A stretch of 64,000 nucleotides of DNA from Taenia hydatigena (taxonomy: Eukaryota > Platyhelminthes > Cestoda > Cyclophyllidea > Taeniidae), in NCBI GenBank assembly GCA_036345935.2, contig JADWOT020000004.1, positions 14,275,467 to 14,339,466 of the forward strand, written 5' to 3'. A program made the position numbers and the translations under genes. Positions 35,901 through 48,450 of this stretch are shown here, one piece after another. Below the pieces are notes generated by a model that made no database searches, had not been told where the DNA came from, and saw only the letters and a program-made list of their open reading frames with translations. Each line of letters opens with the position of its first letter. Positions within the stretch are counted from its first letter, which is position 1.

Positions 35901-38090
35901 CACCGTCAACATGAATTCATACAGCTCTGCTTTTGATGATAAAATTGCTTCTCTCTAGAGAATGGGTTTGTCGTGAAGTCTGATGGGAAATGAGAAGCGA
36001 ATAGAGCGGTTTCAGTGCCTCTGTTACATGGCTGTTTTAGCTTACTACAAGGGCTACAACTTGTCAAAATAATGATGACAAAATTGCAAGGGGAACAACG
36101 AGTAAAAGAACTAAAGTGGTTTAAAATACCACTATTGTAGCGCAGAACCTATCAGTAAAGGCTGCTGCTGGTGCAAGGGCCATGACGACGAAATTTATAG
36201 GAATGAAGACGAAAGAGGGTGACAATGTGGTTTGGATCGCTACAGTTGGAAAGAAGAATGCCTCTGATGGACTTGCTTTGTGCGCACTGGATTGGCTCAA
36301 GAATGATCTCGATTAGCTGGTGGACAATGGAGTAAAAGACGCCTAACCTCTATTTCTTTAACAATTACAGCCATTGGCAGGTTCTATGGGACTCTAGGTG
36401 GATCTATTGTAAGGCTCGTTTGTGCATTACTTCATTGTTATCGCGGTCACCGTTTGCTCAGCACTTCGTCACCTATCGATTGTGGGGGGATGGTTTCTAT
36501 CAATTTGTCAAAGTCTGTCAGCATTTTACTCAATGCATTCGTTAGCGATGGACAAATTTTTGGCTTTACATTTGTTTGTTAACCAACTGAGCCAGCGAAC
36601 GACGAACCTCATGACCTGTGTTGGTACACGAGCAACCGGGCCGGCAATCTACACACTGCATCGGTCTCTGATCCGTGCATTTATGTCACCTCAGGTCAAT
36701 TCACAGCTGACGGATACAACCGTCCCCGCGCTTGATCAAATACTCTCTACCTGTTCACCCATCCATTCCCTGAGTGTAGGTGGAGGCAGTGATATCTCTC
36801 CTTAAATGAGTCATTTTGCAGTGCGTTTTTGTGTGCTTGTGTGTAAGTAGATTTCAGCCAACCTCCTAAATCGCCCAATATTTGCTTTAAGTGTAAGTCG
36901 GCAAAATTGCTAGCGTTCTTTAAGCCAAAACACAATCTGTACTGGCACAGGTACAAGGCAGTTGACAACTCGTGTTGAGTACACTGGAAGGTTTGGCGAG
37001 ACTCTACCAGGCGACCCATACGGCATGGGTTAGTTTGAATACCATAACCCGAACGACGAGCAACATGGGTGGCGCGCAGACGCCATTACAAATAGTGCTG
37101 TCGTCCCTCTTGGACGAAGCAATGTCGATAGTGACAAAAGATTTGGCGAATGCAATTCAGCAGAACTATTATTCGACTGAAGCACAACCCATTCTCGATT
37201 CTTCTTTAGTGGGTAGATAGCGGAACAGAGCGAAATCGTTATGTATTCCCTCAGGCAAAAAGGGCTGATCGCATTCGACTGCGGTGGTATCTAGTTTAGA
37301 CAAGTCTTTAGTGCATAAGCCAGGTTTTGCCCTTACATATTGCTTGATTAATAATGCGCTTCATTAGTGTGTAAGGCTACTTCTAAAGCCCATTGATTTC
37401 CGACGTTAGTCGAAATCATCGATTCTCATTGCATCCCATGCACCCACTCCATCCGCACCAGCGGCTACATTTGTGCGATCAAGGCATAACGTGCTCAGAT
37501 AAATGCATGTGATGCCTACAGAAACACAGTTATCAAACCAATAACGTGCAGGGAAACACAGCCTTCCGTTCCACATTCGAGAAATGAAGTGACTGAAATT
37601 TCCATCGTCTGCCTGGTAACTAACCCACACGCCACGTCGACGAGCCTACCATGTGCAATAACATAAATCGAATTGTACAACAAATGCATAGAAGGGCAAT
37701 ACCATCTGCTATGTGAGCGACACTATCAAAGGTAGTCTGTGCAAGCATTACAGCTTCTCCCGACTTGAAGAATTCTGGCTGTGCTGATGGAACCCAATAA
37801 TTAATCGCATTCTATGGTTGGTATCCGACTTACTTCGGAATCAACGCCTCAAGACTAAAGCGACTGCATTGTAATTACTATGGATCTGTTTGGCTGACCT
37901 GCAACATCATGGTTTCCAGGGAACTTGGCAGATCGATCGTGCAACGACTACATGGATACTGCATGTTTGTCATACAATGTGGGTGGCTACGGCTAGTAAA
38001 TAAGGCACCGTATCGATGCCTATGTTGTAACAAGTTGCCACCGCACACTAAATATTGTAAGCTCATTTTGCGGTCATTTTATTTTTGCTG
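35900..38090 (-). repeat. Composite repeat CB, copy 3
   Basis: The minus strand reads YGALFTSRSHPHC with CSRCTIDLPSSL (38,066-37,878), TTFDSVAHIAD (about 37.72 kb), LCLDRTNVAAGADGVGAWDA (37.5 kb), MGRLVESRQTFQCTQHELST (37.0 kb) and a B-type end near 35.9 kb. It is inverted relative to copy 2 about a point near 35.95 kb. From 37,224 onward it belongs to the left palindrome arm. Confidence 0.65.
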
Positions 38091-38160
38091 TTAAACGATA
38101 TGACTTCGTCACGCTTTGCGTTGCCCCACACGAACACGATCAATGCGTTAACATTAAAAC

Positions 38161-38168
38161 GAGGTCAT
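38161..38168 (+). promoter_or_regulatory. GAGGTCAT box of F-box copy 4
   Basis: Conserved box upstream of the AUG-only exon at 38,214-38,216; the TATA element at the expected position is lost. The mirror copy is at 63,056-63,063. Confidence 0.5.
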
Positions 38169-38213
38169 TCCTACCTCTGATCCGCTGTCGATCATTGCTA
38201 CAACCATCAAATA

Positions 38214-39250
38214 ATGGTAAGCCTCCGTAGACTCTACCTGTTTCTTCATGTCTGCTCACGCTTATGACTCCCATTTATTAGCATTCCCACTGTATTTTCA
38301 CATTTCGCATGTCTGATGATCATTTCCCCTAAGATCACATGCTCACTTTACAAATTTTGGTAGATCTACCACCGGAGTTGTCATTGCGAATATGCAAATT
38401 CCTTGATGCTTCGGACTTCGTAAACCTCTGCACCACTGTTCCAACTTGGAAGCACATCCTCTCCATACCTCGATTTTCCACTGTCATGTCTCAGCACATC
38501 AAGCGGTGGACGTGGCTTGACAAGCATCTGTGCAAGATGCTATTTCGAAAGGCTTCCGAAGCCATTCAATGCTGAACGTAGCTAGCGGACACCTTCAAGC
38601 TCTACCATTCGCGTTGCTTCATGACCGAGCCCACAGAACCATACACTGTCGTCTGTTGCAACCCCTTAACATCGATGAGATGGCTCATTTTGAGTGTGTA
38701 CTGCAGTTCGAGTCACCAGTCGTAGCAACTGACAAAGACATCCTCTGAGCAGGTATCAATCAAAAATACGTTTTGCTAAGACAAGTAATCTTTCTCATTA
38801 TTGGAGATCGCCTTGCATTTGCACGGAGTATGTTATTAAGGGTATGACGATGAATCGCATGACTGTGATTGCATTCCCCATTTTATTTGCTCCTGGCAGC
38901 TCATCGAACATGATATAACAGTCACCACACATTCCCTCGAACCCCACCAAACATACATTCTCGCACTCGTTGTTAACGCAAGGAAGGATTAGTCAAGTGA
39001 GATGGACACTTTCGCAAGATGTGTTCACAGGTTTGTTTACTTCGACAATTATCTGCTGTCTGCTGCACCAACGAATTGGAGGCGATGGTGCGTCAGGCGT
39101 GAGGACAAGAACTTTATCAACTGGTCTACCCCATTTGACTGCGCGCATTACGATGTGATCTCTAAAGGAGTGCGTGAGCATTCGTGATTGCCACTCTGAG
39201 GTTTGGTCAGGAAGAGGTGCGCGTAGTTATGTATCCGGCAGTGCTCGTCT
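38214..39250 (+). pseudogene. F-box-family copy 4 (left palindrome arm)
   Basis: An ATG followed by GTAAGC is retained. The exon 2 start is deleted through the acceptor, and coding resumes at VDLPPELSLRICKFLDASDF in an open frame to 38,575. It is then closed by a TGA where other copies continue (HYAQQT-like). Later family segments (SSEMDTFARCVHRF, RRWCVRREDKNFINWS) appear in other frames. Pseudogene; identical copy in the right arm. Confidence 0.75.
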
Positions 39251-39259
39251 TATTCTGCT

Positions 39260-40630
39260 TATACGCTTGCTTTGTATAGTTAGGTTTTATTCGTAAAATT
39301 CCTTCTGGAAACTGCGGCTTGGTCGTCAGCTTGTTTAAATACAGACGGAGTGGAGGCTAACGCACTATTCTTCAATCAAAAGTGTCTATTATCTAGGCCA
39401 GCATTCGCGATTTCTCTTTGCTGTAAACCGCAACTCCGTAGTTCCCACTGGTGCAGGGCATACTTGAAACGAATTAAAGACGGAACCACTGGCTTTGCCA
39501 AAAGACTGTTGTTGCAAGACAACTGTTCAAGACAAGCGACGCAGAATGCTACCATTATCAGCTGCTTTAAGCTCGTCCTCTCAGTTCTTCTGTTCTTTCT
39601 TCGCCATCCTACAAAGCAACCTCACTTTCGCTTAACTTATACCCATCGTGTGTAAATTAACCAAACTCAGCCTGACATTAGTCTTGGTGCAAAACAGAGA
39701 TTCATTCACTCTAAACACGACAAAAGCCTTAAGTTTTGGAAGTTGTTCATTTGTTGCAGTTCTCTGCATCTGCTAATGAGGCCGAACGCACATCAATGCC
39801 ACGCATTGTAGCACATCATGTAGCAATAAATGCAAGCCTCCATCACAACTCAATGAAAAATGCAAGAATCGGCTCCACCTCCCTCATGATTGTTGTGCAG
39901 CCATGCACACGAACACAAGACTTCACCACCAAACCAAGCGAGCTAAACGCATCATTTCACACTATTCCCACCACCGTTACCACCACCTTTGCTGTTGTCC
40001 CTGCACCCTATTATCTTCCACGCCCCACATCACCTCACCTCTCGTGGTAGCACGCCAGCAAGACACCGTCAACCCAACGTATCTCCTTAGCAGAAAGATA
40101 TGCTGTTTACAGGGAAGATGGCAAGTGAGTCATAAGCGATATCAGGTCAATGGCTATGCGTAGGGATGAGTCCGATGAGCAGCCGCAATTCAGGAGCAAT
40201 AGAGGGATGCTCATGATGGCGAAAGAGGCGTATTGAGTACCTCCGTTCCTCTAGGCAGATGCCTTAGCGACAAACCAACAGGGAGGTCAGGCAACCCTCG
40301 ACTCACCTCAGTGACACTCGGTCCTCAGTTGTGAAGTGCATTCGAAAGTTCGTGTTATAAGCCTGTGCAAACGAAATAGAAGAAAAGCAGACTGCACAAA
40401 CAAATGAGCCGCAAACGATGCACATGACAGCGTGCAAGGCAAATAAGTTACGCGGAGGTGAGGCGAGTTATGGATGAGCAGATAAAGCACGAGTGAGTGA
40501 ATGGGTGCGCGATGAAAGGAAGGAAACCAGGTAGGGGTAAACATGAATGTCCACAAAATCGGTGAAGAATAGATACGTGAAACGGGTAAATGCGAGCAAA
40601 GCAAATGATTGCGTGAGCAAAGAGGGAGCT
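39260..40630. other. F-box 3-prime flank, then no gene recognised (left arm)
   Basis: The GTGGAGGCTAACGCACTATT region near 39,350 is the shared 3-prime flank of the F-box unit. Further frames (39,350-39,655, 39,736-40,050) have no recognised domain. Mirrored at 60,594-61,964. Confidence 0.4.
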
Positions 40631-40636
40631 ACTCAC

Positions 40637-40832
40637 GAGGCGAAGTGGGCGATTAAGCGAATGGCAGCGTTGACTGGCAGGAGATACTGGCTGTTGATGA
40701 TGGTCTTGACTATCATGGACGCGAAACAGATTAGTCCTTTCCGCAGGCAAGGCTGAGGGTCACTGTAGAATAGCTCGTTTGAATAAAACACACCTTGATT
40801 AGCTTCTCCCCCACCATCCTCCCCTTTTTCAG
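40637..40832 (-). CDS. Candidate internal exon (left arm)
   Basis: Mirror of 60,392-60,587; see that entry. Bounded by CTCACAG and GTGAGT and open throughout. Confidence 0.45.
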
Positions 40833-41881
40833 CTGTGAGAAAAGTGGAAAGCCAAATACATTTGGCCAAACGTCCACGCGTTGAAGTGTGTAGCAGAACT
40901 AAAGAAACTACTTGGCTGCACACATGAGCAGGAGGAAAGGACCATGGAACCAGTTCAAATGTACAATCCTTTCAGATGCACTAAATCTACACTCGCAAAT
41001 GCATGAGACTAGTTCAACGATGGCACCGTGACTGATACCCTCTGATAAAAAACAGCTAATCAGTCAGCAGGCAGGTTAGAAACTGAGCCGGCTGTTGATG
41101 AGATCAAACAGAAATTAAGGCATACAGAAGGCAAGCTAAAGTATGCGGTGAAATGAAATACGATCGCGTAACAAGATTTGCCACCGTAAACAACAGGGTC
41201 CAAGATTGACACCGCTTTGCCATCAATGCTTTAGGAACGATTTCGTTGCCTGTTAAATAGAACTGGTCTCCGCTTACATCTCGTGAAACCATTGCTCATT
41301 ACTGCTTGGACAAATTGAGTTGACCATGAGAAGGTACCATTAGAGTAGGTTCCCACTCGGAACCCATATCCTTCCTTAGAAATTAGAATCACGAAGCAAA
41401 AGCGATTTGTGACATCCGTAGGATGAGCGTGCAATTGCGGAGACTCGGGTTAGAGTTGAAATCAACCAGTAGAATATTTTGCCTGGCTTTAAAGGAACCG
41501 CAGTACCACGCCACGTGACGTAGCATCAAAATCGAATGGAAACGCATATAATGCAAGACAAGTGGGAAAGGGAGTGCGACAGTGATGAGCTACTTACTGG
41601 CGATAGATCAAAGGAGCAGCCGCAGATTCACAACTGCATAATGAGGAGGCGATCCAGGTTTCAAACATCGTCAATCACAGGCGTCTATCCTCAACCATAT
41701 CGTTACACGCTTAATTGGTTAGACAGCTCTAACGAAAGCTGAGGACAAGCCAAGTTCCACAATGTAGAGCCAAGAATTACTCACCAACCATCGCCTAGTG
41801 GCATCGAAGTGCCTACTGAGGCAAGAATTTGGATGATGCAAGATTGAGCATGATTAGTCTATTTCGGTTGAGAAGACATTT

Positions 41882-42475
41882 CTAGTAATCCATCATATCT
41901 GGACAAAGGCAGAAGCGCTTCAATCGCTCAAGGAAGAAAGTCACTACGATAGTGCAAATGACGTGTTGCAGCGAGCAGATGTGTTTCTTCAGCTCATCCA
42001 AAAGCTCTTCGAATTTGTCGACGGCTTCAAGCAAATCAAGTTCGGATAAGCTGCAACATTTAACAATTTGTTCACCATCCTGCAAAGACATGCATTGCAT
42101 CTGACAAGTGTGAGATTTACCACAAGGTTGGTCTCATCGAGACGTCGAAGAAAGCAATTTGACTGAGTGCAATCAGCGTTGCGTCCACGAACCTCCTCAT
42201 CCATCATCGTTGTCATTCGCATCGTCATGAATGTAAGGCGTTCTCTCTCTACTGTGTCCATCTTCGTCAAACAACTCGTTGTTACCTGAATTTAACCCCT
42301 CAATCTTTCTCTGATTGAAAATACACACACTTTGAGAGGCGACCACTTTCTTCATATGTCTGCCTAAATTATTATTGAGCCATTTTACAGAACATTCTTT
42401 TGTTGTTCTGTCATGAGAAATAACATTAAGCGAAGACTTGCAGCTGCGGTGCACAATTCCTTACGCTTTCGACAT
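41882..42475 (-). CDS. Small multi-intron gene, left-arm copy
   Basis: Mirror of 58,749-59,342 with the same exons and very short introns (41, 34 and possibly 21 nt). Exons on minus: 42,465-42,475 (tentative), 42,286-42,443, 42,121-42,251, 41,882-42,079. The ORF translations of the two copies are identical. See the right-arm entry for the product. Confidence 0.5.
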
Positions 42476-43070
42476 CGTAAATGCGACAGCGTGGATAGCA
42501 AAGCTGTGGACAGGTGGGCTAGAATAGACATTGATCATACCCGTTGACGGACTTAAAGCATGGATATAAACTATTGAGACCCATTGGAGAGCACAAAGCA
42601 ATTCAATCAGAGGACCGAAAAGTGCTGTTGTCTGTTATCCAAAAGTGTATCAAGCAAGCGAGAGGTGGAAGAAGGTCCGTTTGTATGACGATGAGAGTAG
42701 CCACCCCTTCAGCCTCTTCAATGACTGCATAGATTTTCTCCTATCTGAGACAATAAAGGTGTCGAACCCAATCAGTTTTCTTGCTTTAAGAAAAGTCGCA
42801 TAGGAGAGGTGGTGGAGAAGGATCATGTCGCATTGTCAGGCTACATTATGTAACACCCTTTGCAATAGTAAGAATTAGATTCATGATTCATATTTATTCA
42901 TTACCCACAAAAAAGCAGAAAAATGGCTAGAAAGTACATTGCATACTTACAATTGTACTGTTTTACTGGCGACGTCTCCTGAACCTCCTTTCAACTCTCA
43001 TTATATGTGCGTCACCTGCAAATTTAACCAAGACGATTGGTTTAGTATCGAGTGCTAAGCGCAGTGGCGT

Positions 43071-43412
43071 TCACTCGATGATCAGTCGCGATGACTGCCA
43101 TTTAGCACTTCTCTCGTAAATTCTTTGCAAGATCAGGTGAACCATCCTTCTCCGCCTCCTGTCTACATCCAAGTAGCTTCCGTTCGGTAAGTCATGGTTC
43201 GAGTAAACTATAAAACATTTGTGCTGCTCATTCCTCGGCTTGTGTGTGGCCGCATCAATGGCAAACCCGCCGACTTTCCCAAATCTTTGCAGCAAGCATT
43301 GCAATGTTCCCACCCTTACAAGATCACTTTTAGGAGAATGGTGACAATGATGGCGAAATAAGCAACGTCGTGAGAAGACTGCACGGAGAAAGGAACCTAC
43401 ATGGTGAGGCAT
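43071..43412 (-). CDS. Unrecognised basic ORF, left-arm copy
   Basis: Mirror of 57,812-58,153. 113 codons, Arg/His-rich, with balanced composition in its second half (GKVGGFAIDAATHKPRNEQH). No family recognised. Confidence 0.35.
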   Translation of the reverse strand: MPHHVGSFLRAVFSRRCLFRHHCHHSPKSDLVRVGTLQCLLQRFGKVGGFAIDAATHKPRNEQHKCFIVYSNHDLPNGSYLDVDRRRRRMVHLILQRIYERSAKWQSSRLIIE

Positions 43413-43458
43413 GTTATATGCTCTAGACTGGCTTGAGCGTGATGACTGGTGCTGACTT

Positions 43459-43699
43459 TCTTCGACAATCTCAACCTATCCTGGATTTTGCAAACGACAC
43501 CTTCTCCAACCAGCGAGGCACTAGAGCCAACGCAGCTGTTTCACTGGCTAATTGGATGCTAACGATACCTGCAGCACCATCTTTGAAGCCTCAGCTCTCT
43601 TTGTGAACGAATTGGATGATCCTTGCTCACAAGCAATTCATACCATTGGTGACGAGAGCAAGTGACTTCGCGCATTGCTGAGCAATGATCCGACCATTT
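43459..43699 (-). repeat. Repeat F, left-arm copy
   Basis: Mirror of 57,525-57,765 and inverted relative to the related copy at 50,640-50,890 in the spacer. Confidence 0.5.
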
Positions 43700-46560
43700 T
43701 CTCATAGTCATGCGCGAAACCGGGGCGAAAGGGCAAACTTAAGCACAAAAGAGACTTTGACGAATATTAATCTATCTTTGATCGCACTGGTGATGGAAAG
43801 CGTCAGTAGTTAACGATTGCGCGTTGATCACAGGAAGTCGAACTCTGCTACCAGGACTGGTGCGTTTTGTCTCCCCACATGAACGGTTCGTTAGACTTCC
43901 TGCATGCATCATAGTGGTTTCCCATCCCGAACTGGTAAGTGGATGCGACAAAAGCAAAGAGAGAAAAGACAATTTGTATGGAACCAAAGAGGCTTTACAA
44001 ATTGCGAACAATGCTCTTTGTTTTTGTGACGCTTCACCCCTATTCCAACGCCTAACGTGGGCAACATTTATTGGTCTGTTACCAATACACCCAATGGTCT
44101 CTCCCGGTAACATTTTTGCCTTCGAGAAGATATCCCTGAGCATAATACCAATCTGATACGAAAGTTGGATGACTGGATTAGCCCTGACTCCGAAGAAATA
44201 CCGTTTCCTTCAGAGATAGGTCAACTTTCTTGGGCACATGGTCTCGACAAACGTGATGACGACTGCCGAAGACCGTGCAATGCAAATGGGAATCTGGCCA
44301 ATGTCAACACAAATTTCCTGGTTCGGCAAACTACTGTAGGCTTTTTGTTCAAGGTTTTGTTGACATCGTCAACTCGCTGCAGGCACCAACTGAGAAGCAA
44401 TTTATGACGTATTTTCTTTGAGAAAATTGACATGGTGACGCGTTCAAAGAATTGAAGACAGATTCCCACACTTTGTACTAAATACCGACACATGCAATCT
44501 AGTCGTGGTTGATGTACTTTCACCAAGGGACGTCATCATCTACACCAATACCCAACTTAACAAATGGATGAGACAGAAAGTACAGCAGAACATGAGCCGT
44601 TTGTTGTCCCTGTCACAGTCGGACGCTACCTAACAGCGAGGCAGCTTACAGTGGGAATGGATCAATAAGCGCTTGCTTTGTTACAAACAGTGAAGGAGAA
44701 TGATTGGTCAGTTGTGCGCTGGTACTTGATAATGCAGAAATTCGACTTGATATTTCCGGTAAGAGCAGGGAATAACAAAGACAACGCGGATGTGCCATCT
44801 AGCGCGTTCATCTTAGCAGAAGCGAACAACGTTGCAGTGTGCACACTATTTTTGGGCAAGGCCACCAAACACTATTGAAGAAGCGCGAAGTGTACAGGTC
44901 TTGAAACAGCACTGATCTATGGGCATTTTCTCGCATCCTCTCATGAGCTCGTTGCAGAGGTAACAATCTTAGTTAGCAAGGCGGCCAGATGAATATGACG
45001 AGAGCACGTGGGCCTCCTCCTGGCAGAGAATATTTCATGGTGCCGAGAAGGTGATGTGTCACCCAAGTGGCTGGTTGCCACGGACTAATTCATACAAGCA
45101 GTTCTCAAATGCACTTTGGAAACCCGCAAGGCAACAGACAGGCAGCAAGAATGAATCACACTCTCATCGAACTACTATCTGCTTTTACCAGGAATGCGCA
45201 ACGTGAGGATTGGGATTTGGGTCGATGACGCGTTCTCCTAGCATGAGACGCTACGCCTTACACATGGACTTGTGTTTCATCGCTCGAGATGCCTGCAGAT
45301 CGCGAAATGAGAGTAAGAGGGAGGTAGTAAGTGACAATGCTTTATGATAAGTACAGAGACATGAATGTTTTGCACAAGGCTAGAGAAACATTAGGACAGA
45401 CACATTCGGACTAATGACTGCCGCGAGGGAGAACTTGTACACATATACGAACAGAACCTTTCACTCGAAACGTACCGCTAATTCCACCACCGTTTGAACA
45501 AATACGCGTTTCGAGTAGTCAATGCTCTCTCATACAAAAATTGCCTCGTCTACAATGCACGGCCCTGTGCCTATCTACTGACCTTCCACTATAACAAGGT
45601 ACGATAATGTAGACCATGCACTAATGTAAGAAGAAAACCACCCGATGGCAAGGTTAATATCTACCTGTAAAAGTGGCACCGAAAAAGGCGCTAGAAGACC
45701 TGAGGCAGCCACGTAGAACTTCTATACTTAACAGCGCCTTTCAACTAAGTGGTGGAATAACAACTTAAACCTCGTGCTTGAGTGGGAGGTTGATCTGCCC
45801 GAAACTGAGAGAAACAACCCTTCAAGTTCCCAGGATTGACCTCTTTTAATTTAAGACAATAAAGATGCTGCAGCACAATTAGTCTTCTCGTGCCAGGGGT
45901 GGTAGCAGGAATGCAGAGATGAATAGGGCAGGGCATTAGGTACATAAGCTGTACTTGTTGCATTAAATGAGCAGTACATTGCAGTTTCCTAATAGAAAAG
46001 CATTCAATGCACCTGAATAACAAAAGGTTTTGTTCTCAAATCGCACTTACTACCTAATTTTTCTCTGGGTGACGACCGCTATTAAGCTTCCCTTTATAAA
46101 CTTGCCCTCTTGAAATTTACTTAAGACGACCGGATTCAATTTAAATGCCAAAATCTTTACATGCACCCAAACAATTGCTACAGCGCTTGTTATTTTTCGG
46201 TTCCTTAATCACATGAGATGCTCACGATACTGGCAACCACTTCAACTGTGCTACGCTAGCGCCTTATTTTGTTTAGTACTGCAAAGCTCGTGTTTGCTTT
46301 CTCTTCTCCAAACTTTGTTCTACGCGTCGGCTTGGTGTCAGCTCTCATTTATCCCTCAGGCGTGGTGCGTTTAAGTGAGCAGCTGTTAATTTCGTCTCAT
46401 TGACTACTAACTGCACTGATGAGAGCCCTTATTCCTTGTTGCAGCAAATTGTAATTGTCCATCTAGAATTATGGGTTCTTTCGTCAGTCAAGTCATTTTT
46501 TTACTGTTGCACAACATGATTATGCCACATTTTATGCTGTACGACACGAACAGAACCTAT
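43700..46560. other. No gene recognised (left arm)
   Basis: Several overlapping frames on both strands (43,772-44,143 minus, 43,824-44,156 plus, 45,745-46,023 minus) look partly protein-like, but none has a recognised motif. Mirrored at 54,664-57,524. Confidence 0.35.
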
Positions 46561-46576
46561 GTGTTAGCATCGAGGC

Positions 46577-46618
46577 GAGGTCATACTAATCCATGACACC
46601 ATTTGTGAGCTATATAAA
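46577..46618 (+). promoter_or_regulatory. Promoter of F-box copy 5: GAGGTCAT plus TATATAAA
   Basis: GAGGTCAT at 46,577-46,584 and TATATAAA at 46,611-46,618, 34 bp apart and 48 bp before the ATG. Mirrored at 54,606-54,647 in the right arm. Confidence 0.65.
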
Positions 46619-46665
46619 CCCCGACTTTCCGTCACGCCAACAATCTCCGCCATGATCTCTCTATA

Positions 46666-47360
46666 ATGGTGAGTCTCTGTTGACTACCTATTCTTCTTGT
46701 TGTTTCGCCTGTATGTACCTAATTATTAGATCATAAGCTTTGATTTTCCGTTTCCTCCACCAAAATTGTCACTAAAAATATGCCTATTTTCGGATGCGCT
46801 AGGCTTTGTGAACCTATGCATTACTGTTCCAGGTTGGAAGTGGGTGCTTTCCACGCGGCGATTCTTCACTCCCTCATCCCAGCACATCAAGCAGTGGGCG
46901 TGGCCAGAATGCACTCGTGATCTTCACAAAACTCCTTCCAAGGGGCTTCTGATTCCATTCGATATGGGACGCAGCAAACTGCCTCCTGTCAATCCCCTTG
47001 TCCACGTTGCCTCAAGACCGAACGGACAGAACTATGCACGTTCGTCTTTTGCCATTCTTTAACATCAATGCGATATCCTCTTGTGGGTGTGTGCTGCTGT
47101 TGGGATCACTAAGCATAGAAGCTGGCAAGGACATTCCTCTGACCAATTAACCTCTAAAAATACGCTTTTCTAGGGCAGGTAGTTTTATCATTAAGGGAGA
47201 TTGTTAAGAAAGTAATGTGGGTTGTATTGTACGAAAGACTGCATATGCAGGCACCGGCGATGGACCTGACGAATGCGATTGCATCGTCTATTTTGTGCGC
47301 AGTTGACGATTCCTCGTGGATGATCTATAAGTCGTCACAAAAGCCCTTGCACCCCACCAA
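46666..47360 (+). pseudogene. F-box-family copy 5, truncated (left arm)
   Basis: ATG at 46,666-46,668 followed by GTGAGT. Exon 2 reads LSLKICLFSDALGFVNLCIT then VPGWKWVLSTRRFFTPSSQH, frameshifted from the family reading before and after. Later family pieces continue in other frames until the sequence stops at LAPHQ near 47,361, where it meets the 3-prime end of copy 6 on the opposite strand. Confidence 0.7.
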
Positions 47361-47379
47361 CCATTGGAATCGGGAATGC

Positions 47380-48226
47380 TAACCAAAAGAAGAGGTACTT
47401 TTGACTACAGAATAATGCATTAGCCTCCGATACATCTGTTCCAAAGCAGGCAGGCAGCTGATCCACAGTTCTCAAAGGGCATATTATAATTAAAAACTCA
47501 ACCATACAAAACAACAGTAAAGGCAGAATAACACGGGCATTGTGGACGCGTAGGAGGCTTAAACTGGTGCGCATATTTTTATGCTACACTTCGAAGTAGC
47601 CGTCACGAAAGCTCTCACTTTCTTATGGAGACTGCGTCGCAACATGCCCACTCTAAGAGATTAGACCAATTGACAAGTTTTTCGTGCTCACGCCTGGTGC
47701 ACCATGATTTCCAATCCACTCGTGCAGTATGCAGCAAAAGATTGCGGAAGTTACCGATTCTGCGAAGGATTCTCGCGAAATTTTCCAATGTTTTGTTAGG
47801 CGCGAGGACTTCAATGGTGGCTCCTAGTTCAGCCTCGAGGAACCGTCAATAGTGCACAATGTAGATGATGCAATCAGGGTTGTCGAATTTAACATCGTTG
47901 CCTAAGTATTTAATTCTTGAGATAGTACGGCCCAAACCACTTTCACGACGATGTCAAACAATAATAAATATACATGTCCTAGCAAAATGCATGTTAAAAG
48001 ATTGATTGCTCAGAGGAAGAATCATGTCAGCTTCTGTGCGTGGTGATTCCGACTGCAGTACACAATCACAACAGGACATTGTAGTGGTGTTGAAGAATGG
48101 CAAAAGACGGACGGGTATAATCCTGTGGCCTTGGTCATGAGGCAACGTGGATAAGTGAGATTGGCAGGAGACAGTTTGCTGCTCCTCATGTCGAATGGCA
48201 CTTTCTTCTTCAAAGCGAGAGCAGGA
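47380..48226 (-). pseudogene. F-box-family copy 6, lacks F-box (left arm)
   Basis: The minus strand starts at the family segment SSKLSPAN (48.2 kb) and includes LEAELGATIEVLAPNKTLEN and VDWKSWCTRREHEKLVNWSN then LLEWACCDAVS near 47.65 kb, ending with the 3-prime flank near 47.4 kb. The F-box half is missing; repeat G lies directly upstream. Mirrored at 52,998-53,844. Confidence 0.7.
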
Positions 48227-48239
48227 GCCAGCATTGGAT

Positions 48240-48450
48240 GTCTGTCTGCTTGTGCAACATCTCTACGCCAATTGGAGGGACAAACAGGAGCTGGAATGTA
48301 AGGCGATCCCCATTAACTCCACTCCTCAACCTTTCCACTTTTCCTGGGCAATGAGAAAGAGAAGAGCGCGGAACACTTAAAGTTCCCCTTTCAGTCTTGT
48401 GAATACACTAATACTTCGCGTCACCTTTCCCTCTTTCCTTTCCTCTCTTA
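48240..48450 (-). repeat. Repeat G, copy 2 (left arm)
   Basis: Related to 31,980-32,250; peptide VNGDRLTFQLLFVPPIGVEM on minus. Mirrored at 52,774-52,984. Confidence 0.5.

Larger units (their letters stand above)
32557..39250. repeat. Old diverged inverted duplication centred near 35.95 kb
   Basis: Order on the left: F-box (minus), promoter, CB (plus). Order on the right: CB (minus), promoter box, F-box (plus). Paired landmarks are equidistant from about 35.95 kb: F-box starts 33,566 and 38,339, and the ATCGTAGCCACC motif with its complement near 33,958 and 37,985. Arms of about 3.3 kb differ by many substitutions and indels, so this is far older than the giant palindrome that overlaps its right half. 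Confidence 0.7.

Noticed and set aside
15990..38090. CB repeats as a transposable element
   Set aside because: No reverse transcriptase, integrase, transposase or helicase motif, terminal repeat or target-site duplication was seen; kept as an unclassified repeat family.
43772..44156. Overlapping ORFs of 123 and 110 codons on opposite strands (and their mirror at 57,068-57,452)
   Set aside because: Cannot both be coding, neither has a recognised domain, and no splice context decides between them.
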